A stretch of 64,000 nt of DNA, taken from the NCBI GenBank assembly GCA_945861755.1, contig CAMAVQ010000005.1, positions 1 to 64,000 of the forward strand, written 5' to 3'. Of this stretch, positions 20,781 to 28,048 are shown one piece after another. Within the stretch, counting starts at the first letter, position 1; each line of letters starts with the position of its first letter. Position numbers and translations under genes: made by a program. This stretch comes from Gemmatimonas phototrophica. GTDB lineage: Bacteria; Latescibacterota; UBA2968; UBA8231. Under the pieces are notes generated by a model. The model worked only from the letters and a program-made list of their open reading frames with translations. It had not been told where the DNA came from and made no database searches.

Positions 20781-22099
20781 AGACAACCCTCGGCATCGTC
20801 GAAGGGAAAGGCGATGATTTCATCGATTCGGGGAACATCGGCCAGCAACATAACCAGCCGGTCCACTCCCAGGGCCATGCCCCCGGCCGGCGGCATGCCC
20901 ATTTCCAGCATCTGCAGGAACTCTTCGTCCAGCGGATGCAGCGGATAACCCCGGGCGGCTCGTTTACCTCTCTCCACCATAAAGCGCCGGCGTTGCTCCA
21001 GAGGATCGTTTAACTCGGTGAACCCATTGGCCAACTCCACTCCCCCCAAATAAGCCTCCACCCTCTCGGCAACTTGTTCTCCGTCCACGACTTTTGCCAG
21101 CGCTGCCATCGAGGCGGGATAATCTTTCAGCAGCACCGGTCTGCCGGCTGCCATTGCCGGTTCTACCTTTTCGAGGAAAACCTTAAAGAAAATCTCCTCC
21201 CACGTATCTCTGGTGTCAACACTTGGGCAGTGACCGCGCACCTGGAGGTAGAACTCCTCCCTGGAAGAACCTAGCTTAAGATCCACCCCGGCAAACCGAC
21301 CAAAGGCCTCCTGCACCGTAAGTCTCTCCCAAGGCGGGGTAAGGTCGAGCGGCCGGCCCTGGTATTCGACCCGCGTGGTTCCCTTCACCGCCAAGCAGAC
21401 CGAGGCCACCAATTGCTCCACATCCACCATGATCTCCTCGTAACTGGCGTAGGCCCGGTACCATTCCAGCATGGTGAATTCTGGATTGTGTAATGCAGAA
21501 AGCTCGCCATTGCGAAAACTGTGACTCAACTGGAAGAGGCGCTCGCAGCCGGCTCCCAGCAGACGCTTCATGTGATGTTCGGGCGAGCTGACCAAGCAGC
21601 AAGGAAGGCTGGTCTGCCCCAGGAAGGTGGTCTCGAAAAGGAGTAGATGGGCCTCTTGACCTGGTGTATGGACCAGAGCGGGGGTCTCTACCTCCAGGAA
21701 GCGGGCGGCGGAAAAAAAGCTCCTTATGGCCTGGAGCACTCTGGCGCGCACGAGCAGATTGGCCCGTTTGGCGGCGTTTTTCCGTTCTCTAACCTCCCAC
21801 CCTGCCTGCTCCTCTAGCTGGCGTACCGGTGCCAGCACCCTCAGCGCCGAAACCTGCACCCCGACCTTGCCCATCCGCCCTTCGAGCTCGACAATTTCGC
21901 CGCTGTGCCGCACGACCACCGGGGCCTCCCAACGGCAGGGAAGCTGGCCCCACTCCGCGCAGAGCACCCCTTCTCCTTCGCCACCGCAAATGAGGCGGCC
22001 GTGTAAACGGACCTTTTCACCTTCGGTTGGCAGGGTGTCCGCCCCGTGGGTCGGAGGAAGGCAACGGGTGGGGTAGGGAAGTTCGATTCGAGGTTCCAC
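20777..22099 (-). CDS. epmA: EpmA-like elongation factor P (R)-beta-lysine ligase with N-terminal extension
   Basis: A 440-residue class II lysyl-tRNA-synthetase homologue. From about residue 105 onward it matches EpmA/GenX/PoxA closely: EVETPAL, SPEHHMKRLL, FQLSHSFRNGE, HNPEFTMLEWYRAY, GVELANGFTEL, KRAARG and the motif 3 region AGGMALGVDRLVML. EpmA attaches beta-lysine to EF-P to relieve stalling at polyproline. E. coli EpmA is 325 residues and lacks an anticodon-binding domain; here about 100 extra residues (VRLHGRLICG and following) look like an OB-type beta-barrel. No epmB or efp is in the window. It starts at GTG. Confidence 0.82.
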   Translation of the reverse strand: MEPRIELPYPTRCLPPTHGADTLPTEGEKVRLHGRLICGGEGEGVLCAEWGQLPCRWEAPVVVRHSGEIVELEGRMGKVGVQVSALRVLAPVRQLEEQAGWEVRERKNAAKRANLLVRARVLQAIRSFFSAARFLEVETPALVHTPGQEAHLLLFETTFLGQTSLPCCLVSSPEHHMKRLLGAGCERLFQLSHSFRNGELSALHNPEFTMLEWYRAYASYEEIMVDVEQLVASVCLAVKGTTRVEYQGRPLDLTPPWERLTVQEAFGRFAGVDLKLGSSREEFYLQVRGHCPSVDTRDTWEEIFFKVFLEKVEPAMAAGRPVLLKDYPASMAALAKVVDGEQVAERVEAYLGGVELANGFTELNDPLEQRRRFMVERGKRAARGYPLHPLDEEFLQMLEMGMPPAGGMALGVDRLVMLLADVPRIDEIIAFPFDDAEGCL

Positions 22100-22160
22100 A
22101 AAAAAAAGAAGACCTATATGCCTTGGGAGGCCGATAGGCCGGCTAGTGGCTGAGAGAGTT

Positions 22161-23387
22161 TCAGGCCCTCTTTTTCTTTAAAACCAGGGTTGGTGGACCC
22201 TTGGCTTCGATAAATTCGCGGGTGATGGTACACTCCTTTACGTCCGAGCGGGAAGGAAGCTCGTACATGATCTCGAACATGGCTTTTTCGAGAACAGCTC
22301 TCAACCCCCTGGCCCCCATGGCTTTGGCTTGAGCCAGTTCGACGATCTTCCGCAACGCCTCCTCCTCGAAATGGAGGGTCAAGCCGTCCATCTCAAAGAG
22401 TTTCTGGTACTGGCGGATCAGGGCATTTCGCGGTTTGACTAGGATCTGGAGCAGGGCCGCATTGCTGAGGGGCTGAAGCACGCTGAGCACGGGTAGCCGG
22501 CCGATCAATTCGGGGATCATGCCAAACTGGATCAGGTCCTCAGGTTCAACCCGCGACAACGCCGGGGCTGGGCTGGCGAGGGGAGCCTGCTCCTGGACAC
22601 CAAAACCCATGGCCCGTTGGCCCAGCCTTTGGCCGACGATCTTGTCCAAACCGTCGAAGGCCCCGCCGCAAATGAAGAGGATATTGCGGGTGTTGATCTG
22701 GACCAGCGGCTGTTCCGGGTGTTTGCGGCCCCCTTTAGGCGGCACCCCGGAAATGGTCCCCTCGAGGATCTTCAGCAGTTCCTGTTGCACCCCCTCACCG
22801 GAGACATCGCGGGTGATGGAGGGGTTGCCCGATTTTCGGGCAATCTTGTCGATTTCGTCGATGAACAGGATGCCCCGCTCGGCTTTGCTCACGTCGTATT
22901 CGGCAGACTGCAGGATGCGCACCAGGATGTTCTCAACGTCCTCGCCGACATAGCCGGCTTCGGTGAGCACGGTGGCGTCAACAATGGCAAAGGGCACCTG
23001 CAGAATACGGGCCAGGGTTTCGGCCATCAAAGTTTTGCCCGTCCCGGTGGGGCCGATAAGCAAAATATTGCTCTTGGCCAACTCGACATCCGAGGTTCCG
23101 GAGTAAATACGCTTGTAGTGGTTGTACACGGCAACGGACAGCGCTTTCTTGGCGCGGTCCTGGCCAATAACATGCGCATCGAGGTGGGCTTTGATCTCGG
23201 CCGGTTTGGGCAAGGGCCCGCCATTGATCTTGGGTTCCTCGCGATGCTCTTCTTCGAGCACCTCGTTGCACAGCACCACACACTCGTTGCAGATGTGGAC
23301 TGAGGGGCCGGTAATGAGCTTCTCGACCTGGTTGTACCCCTTGCCACAAAAGGAGCAGGTCACCTCGTTGCGCGGCTTTTTGAGCAT
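22161..23387 (-). CDS. clpX: ATP-dependent Clp protease ATP-binding subunit ClpX
   Basis: A 408-residue AAA+ unfoldase that feeds substrates to ClpP. The N-terminal zinc-binding domain has Cys 11, 14, 33 and 36. Walker A is GPTGTGKT (112-119) and Walker B is ILFIDEIDK. The IGF-type ClpP-docking loop, usually IGF, appears as MGFGVQ. It follows the cold-shock gene by 39 bp and precedes epmA by 61 bp, so the three are probably one transcript. Confidence 0.96.
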   Translation of the reverse strand: MLKKPRNEVTCSFCGKGYNQVEKLITGPSVHICNECVVLCNEVLEEEHREEPKINGGPLPKPAEIKAHLDAHVIGQDRAKKALSVAVYNHYKRIYSGTSDVELAKSNILLIGPTGTGKTLMAETLARILQVPFAIVDATVLTEAGYVGEDVENILVRILQSAEYDVSKAERGILFIDEIDKIARKSGNPSITRDVSGEGVQQELLKILEGTISGVPPKGGRKHPEQPLVQINTRNILFICGGAFDGLDKIVGQRLGQRAMGFGVQEQAPLASPAPALSRVEPEDLIQFGMIPELIGRLPVLSVLQPLSNAALLQILVKPRNALIRQYQKLFEMDGLTLHFEEEALRKIVELAQAKAMGARGLRAVLEKAMFEIMYELPSRSDVKECTITREFIEAKGPPTLVLKKKRA

Positions 23388-23426
23388 GAGTCGCCGATGG
23401 TCCTTTCGTCTTGCCCTAAGCTGAAC

Positions 23427-24029
23427 TCAGTTGTCCCCCGGCGGAGCGACCGGTGCTGTCGCCGCTTCGCTCTCTGCCGGGGCCGACGTCGATACTGGGG
23501 CCTGTTCCACCGTCTCGGCCTCCGTATTTCCTGGGGGGTCTTCCCCTGGGACAGTCTCCTTGCCGGCCTTCATCACGTTAATCGCCTGGAATCCTTTGGC
23601 CGTCTTGGTGACCATGAACTCCACCTCATCACCCGGGGCCAGGCTGCGGTCCCAGGATGAGATGTCGCGCCAATGGACAAAGACATCCGTGTTGCTATCA
23701 GTGGAGATGAATCCGTACCCCTTGTCGTTGTTGAACCATTTGACCTTGCCCTTGATCCAGTTATTTTCCAACAGGCTCTCTCCGGCGGCAACCGGCGTGT
23801 TCTCGGTTTCCGGGGCCTTAGAGGACTGTCCGCTTTCCAGCTCCAGAACCCGTTCGCTGAGTTGGCGCGTCAGGCCTTCCCCTCCCTCAGCTCCCACCAC
23901 CAGCCATTCAAAGCCGGCAAATAGACCCAGGACGTACGGGCTGTCTGAGCCATGGAGTTTTCTGGCTTGGCAGATCCTCTGGGCCAGGGAAGAAAGGTGC
24001 GCATGGTCTAGTACCACGGAGACAGACAA
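23427..24029 (-). CDS. Cold-shock-domain protein with N- and C-terminal extensions
   Basis: A 200-residue protein. The central 65 residues, from about residue 92, are a cold-shock domain with the nucleic-acid motifs KGYGFIS (RNP1) and VFVHW (RNP2). This fold binds single-stranded RNA or DNA. About 90 residues precede it and share no family I recognise. The last 40 residues are acidic and rich in Ala, Pro and Thr, probably disordered. The start is a TTG at 24029, chosen because AGGAGG lies about ten bases upstream; a 14-bp palindrome sits between them and could hide the ribosome-binding site. Confidence 0.85.
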   Translation of the reverse strand: MSVSVVLDHAHLSSLAQRICQARKLHGSDSPYVLGLFAGFEWLVVGAEGGEGLTRQLSERVLELESGQSSKAPETENTPVAAGESLLENNWIKGKVKWFNNDKGYGFISTDSNTDVFVHWRDISSWDRSLAPGDEVEFMVTKTAKGFQAINVMKAGKETVPGEDPPGNTEAETVEQAPVSTSAPAESEAATAPVAPPGDN

Positions 24030-24042
24030 GGATACCTATCCT
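24029..24042 (-). promoter_or_regulatory. Palindrome between Shine-Dalgarno and start of the cold-shock gene
   Basis: AGGATACCTATCCT is a perfect 14-bp palindrome. In the transcript its 5' arm overlaps the second half of AGGAGG and its 3' arm ends at the TTG start codon. It could fold as a short hairpin that blocks ribosome loading, or serve as a protein-binding operator. Confidence 0.45.
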
Positions 24043-24098
24043 CCTGTTATTCGTGAAGCTATCCTGTTACCCGACTTCAGAGCTGCATACATTTTGAA

Positions 24099-24127
24099 TT
24101 AATAGCACCACTTTGGTGTTTTGTCAA
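24099..24127 (-). promoter_or_regulatory. Sigma70-type promoter of the cold-shock / clpX / epmA unit, with operator-like palindrome
   Basis: On the minus strand TTGACA (24127-24122) and TATTAA (24104-24099) are 17 bp apart. The spacer contains CACCA-3-TGGTG (24106-24118), a perfect inverted repeat of 5 bp arms, positioned like a repressor operator. The expected leader is about 60 nt. Confidence 0.7.
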
Positions 24128-24132
24128 CTGTA

Positions 24133-25563
24133 CTATCCGGCGCGGTACCCTTTGATTCCTCTATAGATGGTCTGGGTGCTGACCTTGAGGATACCGGTAA
24201 AGGGCACGGCGATCAGCATACCCATGATCCCCAGCAACTGGCTGCCGATGGACACTACCAGCATCACCAACAGCGGATGCAGGTCCACACTCTTGGCGAC
24301 GATGAGCGGCTGCACTACGAGATTGTCGAGCATCTGGATGATCGCAAAGGCGACGATGACATACAGAACCATGGTGCCCCCTCCACCGGTGCTCAGGGCC
24401 ACCACCGACGCAGTGATACCGCCGATCAGGGGCCCCAGGTAGGGGATCACGTTGGCCATGCCAGCCATCAAGCCGATAGGGATGGCGTTGGGCAAGCCGA
24501 TGATGGTGAGGGCAATGACGGAGAGCAAACCGACGATGGCGGTCTCCAACATCTGGCCGCGCAGGTACCCGCCTATTTGGCCGTTGATCTGGTAGATGAG
24601 ACTCAGGCACAGTTCAAAGTAGGCGTTGGGAACCAATTCGATCAGCTCGTGTGTGATCCTTCTGCCTTCCTTCAGGAAGAAGAACACCGCGAAGGGAACG
24701 ATGACCAGTAAGGCCAGACCCGAGAAAACCCCTTCCATAAAAGCACTGGATTTACCCACTAGGGCGTTCATCATCTCCCGCCCCTTCTCGTTGACCAGGG
24801 CCTCAAGGTCCACATCGGCCCCCAAGTAGGACTGCACCGCCGGTTGCATGCCGCTTGCAACTTCGCTCATTTGGGTGATGATACTTGGACCTGCCTTGCC
24901 AAAGTCAATGCCCCCCACTGAGAATTCCAAGGGCTGGGTGTCTGCTTTATGCAGGTATTCGCCCTTGGACCAGAATTCCTCTTCTTCTCCGGCCGCATTA
25001 CCGCGCACCTTGATTTCGAAGGGAGTCCTCATTTCGGACGAAGCAAAACGCAGGATGCCCTCTGCCGGTTCAGTGCTCCTCGGGCTGAAGCGGATTTGGA
25101 AGACCTGCTTGGCCCCTGGGGCCAACTCGACCGGAAAATTCGGCGGGTCCACCAGGGCAAAACGTTTGCCGGGACGCATCCTTTTCCACATCGCGTCCAC
25201 CGAAACACTTTCCTCCCCGGTGTTGGTGAGCGTAAACTCCCTGACCACCGTCGCCTGGCGCAGAAACTGCTCGGTGATATCCATTACCTGATCGGTGAGC
25301 CGTTTGCCAACCGTGAAAAAGCCGAGTACCGCGACCAGGCCAATGGCTGCGAAGATCAGCCCGATGCTGGCCCCCCTGCCCAAGCCGCGGCCTTCCATCC
25401 GATCAACCAGGGGGTTGAGGACATAAGAGACGATGAAGGCGATGACAAAGGGGACGAGGATTTCGCGGATGGCGTAGAGAAACCAGCCGACTCCCAGCAG
25501 GACGAGCAGGGCCAGCAGCATCTTGACCAGGCGTGCCCAACTGAAATTCTTGTCCTGATTCAT
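24133..25563 (-). CDS. AI-2E/PerM-family transporter with inserted Ig-like (ASH/DUF1573-type) domain
   Basis: A 476-residue membrane protein. Residues 10-30, 33-55 and 64-85 are the first membrane helices, and the C-terminal half has the AI-2E family core (GQMLETAIVGLLS, IPYLGPLIGG, GIMGMLIAVPFTGILKV). Between the third and fourth helix groups, residues about 103-190 read as a beta-sandwich of the ASH/choice-of-anchor-D type: REFTLTNTGEESVSVD, FPVELAPGAKQVFQIRFSP, AEGILRFASS, PFEIKVRGNA. Family members of this kind are usually near 350 residues without such a domain. The domain should face outside the membrane. Substrate is unknown. It is 11 bp downstream of the cyclic-nucleotide-binding gene. 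Confidence 0.82.
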   Translation of the reverse strand: MNQDKNFSWARLVKMLLALLVLLGVGWFLYAIREILVPFVIAFIVSYVLNPLVDRMEGRGLGRGASIGLIFAAIGLVAVLGFFTVGKRLTDQVMDITEQFLRQATVVREFTLTNTGEESVSVDAMWKRMRPGKRFALVDPPNFPVELAPGAKQVFQIRFSPRSTEPAEGILRFASSEMRTPFEIKVRGNAAGEEEEFWSKGEYLHKADTQPLEFSVGGIDFGKAGPSIITQMSEVASGMQPAVQSYLGADVDLEALVNEKGREMMNALVGKSSAFMEGVFSGLALLVIVPFAVFFFLKEGRRITHELIELVPNAYFELCLSLIYQINGQIGGYLRGQMLETAIVGLLSVIALTIIGLPNAIPIGLMAGMANVIPYLGPLIGGITASVVALSTGGGGTMVLYVIVAFAIIQMLDNLVVQPLIVAKSVDLHPLLVMLVVSIGSQLLGIMGMLIAVPFTGILKVSTQTIYRGIKGYRAG

Positions 25564-25574
25564 GGGGGCAGTGC

Positions 25575-26162
25575 TCAGGTATTGGTGGAGGTGGGATTGC
25601 CGATTACTCCAGTTTCGGCCCGTTCCTGCCCTTCCTTCAACTGGCGCTCGGCCAGCAGGACCCGCTCCCGGGCCTCTTTGAGCAACCGGTTGGTCTGGCG
25701 CAATCGGAAGGAAATCATCTGGGACAAACGCATGATCACCTTGAGTCCCGTACGGGGGTTACGGTCGATAACTTCGAGCATATCAGGCCGGAAGAAACCG
25801 ATGGCTTGGCAGGGTTCGAGCGCCAACGCCGACGCCGTGCGGGGGGACTCGTCGAGCAAGGCCTGTTCGCCGAAGAAGTCGCCTGGACCGAGGGTGGCTA
25901 AGATGGTCGACTGGCCCTCTGTACCAGCATGGAGGATCTGGACTTGCCCGGAGAGGATAATGAACATGCCAACGCCTTTCTCCCCCTCGCGGACGATAGC
26001 CTCACCGGTGGCAAAGTTCCGATGGTGGAGGATGTCTTCGATCTTGGCGAATTCCCGCTGGTTGAAATCCTGGAAGATGGGAATCCGCTGCAATACCTCG
26101 AAGAGGGTTTCCTTCTTTTCTTGCTGATGGTTGAAGAGTCTGCCCCAAAATGGATCAGCCAT
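25575..26162 (-). CDS. Cyclic-nucleotide-binding-domain protein with C-terminal coiled coil
   Basis: A 195-residue protein with a CAP-like cyclic nucleotide-binding fold from about residue 20 to 140. The phosphate-binding cassette is recognisable as GDFFGEQALLDESPRTAS, including the Glu and Arg that hold a cyclic nucleotide. There is no helix-turn-helix; instead the last 55 residues (SFRLRQTNRLLKEARERVLLAE) form an amphipathic coiled coil. It is probably a regulatory partner, perhaps of the co-transcribed AI-2E-like transporter. ATG at 26162 is chosen; two GTG codons directly before it are alternatives. Confidence 0.8.
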   Translation of the reverse strand: MADPFWGRLFNHQQEKKETLFEVLQRIPIFQDFNQREFAKIEDILHHRNFATGEAIVREGEKGVGMFIILSGQVQILHAGTEGQSTILATLGPGDFFGEQALLDESPRTASALALEPCQAIGFFRPDMLEVIDRNPRTGLKVIMRLSQMISFRLRQTNRLLKEARERVLLAERQLKEGQERAETGVIGNPTSTNT

Positions 26163-26178
26163 CACCACTCGCCTGATG

Positions 26179-26216
26179 AAAAAACGACTCCTTCGACAGG
26201 TCGAAAGAGCCGTTTT
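26179..26216 (-). terminator. Intrinsic terminator after trxA
   Basis: A stem of about 16 bp with two mismatches (arms AAAACGGCTCTTTCGA and TCGAAGGAGTCGTTTT on the minus strand) with a four-base loop, followed by a T-run at 26184-26179. It ends only 17 bases before the cyclic-nucleotide-binding gene's ATG. Confidence 0.8.
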
Positions 26217-26253
26217 GCCCAGCGGATCTGCCCGTCAAGGCGGGCATGAACGA

Positions 26254-26583
26254 TCAGTTTACCAACACCGCGTCCAGTTTTTCGACTATCTGCTTCTTGG
26301 GCACCGCTCCGATGACCTGGTCTGCGACCTTTCCCCCCTTGAAAATGAGCAGCGTAGGAATGCTGCGAATTCCGTAGTCCGTTGCGGTCTTTTGGGCGCT
26401 ATCGACATCTAGTTTGGCCACTTTGGCACGCCCCTGGTACTCGGTGGCCAGAGCCTCGACAACCGGTGCCACCATGCGGCAGGGGCCACACCACACCGCC
26501 CAGAAGTCCACCAGGACCGGGATATCCGATTCCAACACTTCCTTGGCAAAATTTTCGTCGGTCAAGGTAATTGGCTCGCTCAT
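26254..26583 (-). CDS. trxA: Thioredoxin
   Basis: A 109-residue thioredoxin that reduces protein disulfides in the cytosol. The redox pair is C32 and C35 in AVWCGPCRM, and the cis-Pro loop is [13 protein letters not shown]. There is no signal peptide. It has its own canonical promoter and a strong terminator, so it is a monocistronic unit between holA and the cyclic-nucleotide-binding gene. Confidence 0.96.
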   Translation of the reverse strand: MSEPITLTDENFAKEVLESDIPVLVDFWAVWCGPCRMVAPVVEALATEYQGRAKVAKLDVDSAQKTATDYGIRSIPTLLIFKGGKVADQVIGAVPKKQIVEKLDAVLVN

Positions 26584-26637
26584 GCACCCCCTCGTTCCAC
26601 AGCACTTCTGTTGGTTGAATTAGGCAAACACTGGGCT

Positions 26638-26666
26638 AGTATAACCAGCAGTTCACCCCCTGTCAA
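26638..26666 (-). promoter_or_regulatory. Sigma70-type promoter of trxA
   Basis: On the minus strand TTGACA (26666-26661) and TATACT (26643-26638) are 17 bp apart. The -35 hexamer overlaps the holA stop codon. Confidence 0.8.
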
Positions 26667-27691
26667 CCCACCTTGGGAACGATGCACAGGCGCCATACCA
26701 GGAGCTCGAGCAATGCTTCCCCCTGCCGGTGTGCCGTGCTCTTGAGTTTGTCGTCGGCCCAGAGCAAGGCCCCCATCCCTTCCCAAAGTTGGATCGGCTG
26801 GCAAACCCGCGCCTGCTCGAGGTACCGATCCAAAAAGAACGGGGAAATGCCGATTTTGCCGGCCAACTCCTCCTTGGAGAGTCGCTGGCGCATCAAATCC
26901 TGGGCTTTCAGCAGGAGCTGAAAATGCCGGTGGATCATCCACAGCACCCTACTGGGCTCCTCCCCCTGATCCAGCAACGAGCGCAGCAACTGACCGGCCT
27001 TGGCGCGCTGACGCATGCCGATGGCGTGGGTCAGCGCGAAGATATCACCCTGAGGCTGGCCGCCTACCACCAGGTCTACCAATTCGCCGGTGATCTTCGT
27101 CCCCTCGCCGGCGTAAAGGGATAATTTCTCTAGCTCGCCCGCCAGTTCCCTCAACCCAGGCCCCGCGCCACGCCTCAAGCGCTCCACCGCCTCGCCATCG
27201 AGCTTGAGACCTCGCTGAGTGGCGTGTCGCTGGATCCACTGCGGAAGCTGGTTGTCGAAGGGCGGCCGGAATTCGGCGGCCCTGCCTTTTTTTGCTAGTT
27301 GCTGAAAAAAACGGCGGCGCAGATCGACCTTGGCGCCGATGGCGACCAGCACGGTGGTCTCGGCCGGTTTGTCTACCACTGTTTCCAGGCTGCGGCAGTG
27401 ATCGGCGGTCAGTTGTTGGCAGCCCTTGATCACCACCAGTCGATGGGCGGCCAGCATCGGGTAGGAATAATACAGGTCGAGAAAGCGTTCCAGGGAGAAC
27501 TGGTCGGCGTGGAATACTTCGAGATTGAATTCCCTAGCAGTCTCGGGTGCCAGTTTATCCACCAGCCAGGTGCTGGTCGCCTCTCGCTCGTAATCCTCTT
27601 CACCGTGGAGCAGATAGAAAGGCACCTTGGCACCTCCTTCCACCTCCCGGCGCAACTCCTCCGGTCCCTTGCGGGTAGCCGGGCGGGTCAC
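26663..27691 (-). CDS. holA: DNA polymerase III subunit delta
   Basis: A 342-residue clamp-loader subunit. It opens with the typical FYLLHGEEDYE segment that replaces the P-loop in delta, and continues with LDLYYSYPMLAAHRLVVIK and a helical C-terminal collar (RVLWMIHRHFQLLLKAQDLM). Delta opens the beta clamp but does not hydrolyse ATP. I place the start at the GTG at 27691, overlapping the small upstream gene (GTGA). The long open frame further upstream encodes no similarity. Confidence 0.88.
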   Translation of the reverse strand: MTRPATRKGPEELRREVEGGAKVPFYLLHGEEDYEREATSTWLVDKLAPETAREFNLEVFHADQFSLERFLDLYYSYPMLAAHRLVVIKGCQQLTADHCRSLETVVDKPAETTVLVAIGAKVDLRRRFFQQLAKKGRAAEFRPPFDNQLPQWIQRHATQRGLKLDGEAVERLRRGAGPGLRELAGELEKLSLYAGEGTKITGELVDLVVGGQPQGDIFALTHAIGMRQRAKAGQLLRSLLDQGEEPSRVLWMIHRHFQLLLKAQDLMRQRLSKEELAGKIGISPFFLDRYLEQARVCQPIQLWEGMGALLWADDKLKSTAHRQGEALLELLVWRLCIVPKVG

Positions 27692-27858
27692 TTCCCGTCC
27701 TCCACCTCGAAAGGGGCCTCCACCGGTCGCCGCCCGCCGGGCACATCCGGTTGCGGTGGTTGCGGACCGCTCTTGACCACCTTCCACACTGTCGAAACAT
27801 TCCGCCAGACGCGGTAACCCAGATAGGCGATAAACGCCCAGATCGCCAGCTTGATCAC
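27688..27858 (-). CDS. Small single-pass membrane protein upstream of holA
   Basis: A 56-residue product starting at a GTG preceded by AAAGGGG; an earlier GTG at 27882 would add eight residues but lies at or upstream of the transcription start predicted from the likely promoter. Residues 1-18 form one membrane helix (VIKLAIWAFIAYLGYRVW), followed by a basic stretch and a Pro-rich, acidic tail. I recognise no family. The stop overlaps the holA start, so translation is coupled. Confidence 0.6.
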   Translation of the reverse strand: MIKLAIWAFIAYLGYRVWRNVSTVWKVVKSGPQPPQPDVPGGRRPVEAPFEVEDGK

Positions 27859-27885
27859 CCGGTACCCCTTTCTTTGCTCCACTGA

Positions 27886-27915
27886 AAATTAGCTGCTCTG
27901 CGGTCCCCAAGTCAA
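27886..27915 (-). promoter_or_regulatory. Possible promoter of the small membrane protein / holA unit
   Basis: On the minus strand TTGACT (27915-27910) and TAATTT (27891-27886) are 18 bp apart. The -35 hexamer directly abuts the divergent -35 of the dehydrogenase promoter. Confidence 0.45.
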
Positions 27916-27944
27916 TTGACATAGTCTGGGGGGCATAGTACTAT
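27916..27944 (+). promoter_or_regulatory. Sigma70-type promoter of the dehydrogenase gene
   Basis: TTGACA at 27916-27921 and TACTAT at 27939-27944 with a 17-bp spacer; the leader to the ATG at 28049 would be about 98 bases. Confidence 0.7.
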
Positions 27945-28048
27945 GTACGCCATCTCTGAGAATGAATTTTGGCTCTGTCTGCCATGCTCAGCGAACTGCC
28001 TGCATCCTCAGGTGGATCGGCCTCCCGACTGTTTACTGAGACCCTGCC

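Noticed and set aside
20777-22099. Reading as a housekeeping lysyl-tRNA synthetase
   Set aside because: Motifs such as HNPEFTMLEWYRAY and AGGMALGVDRL match EpmA, and the N-terminal region is too short for a full LysS anticodon domain.
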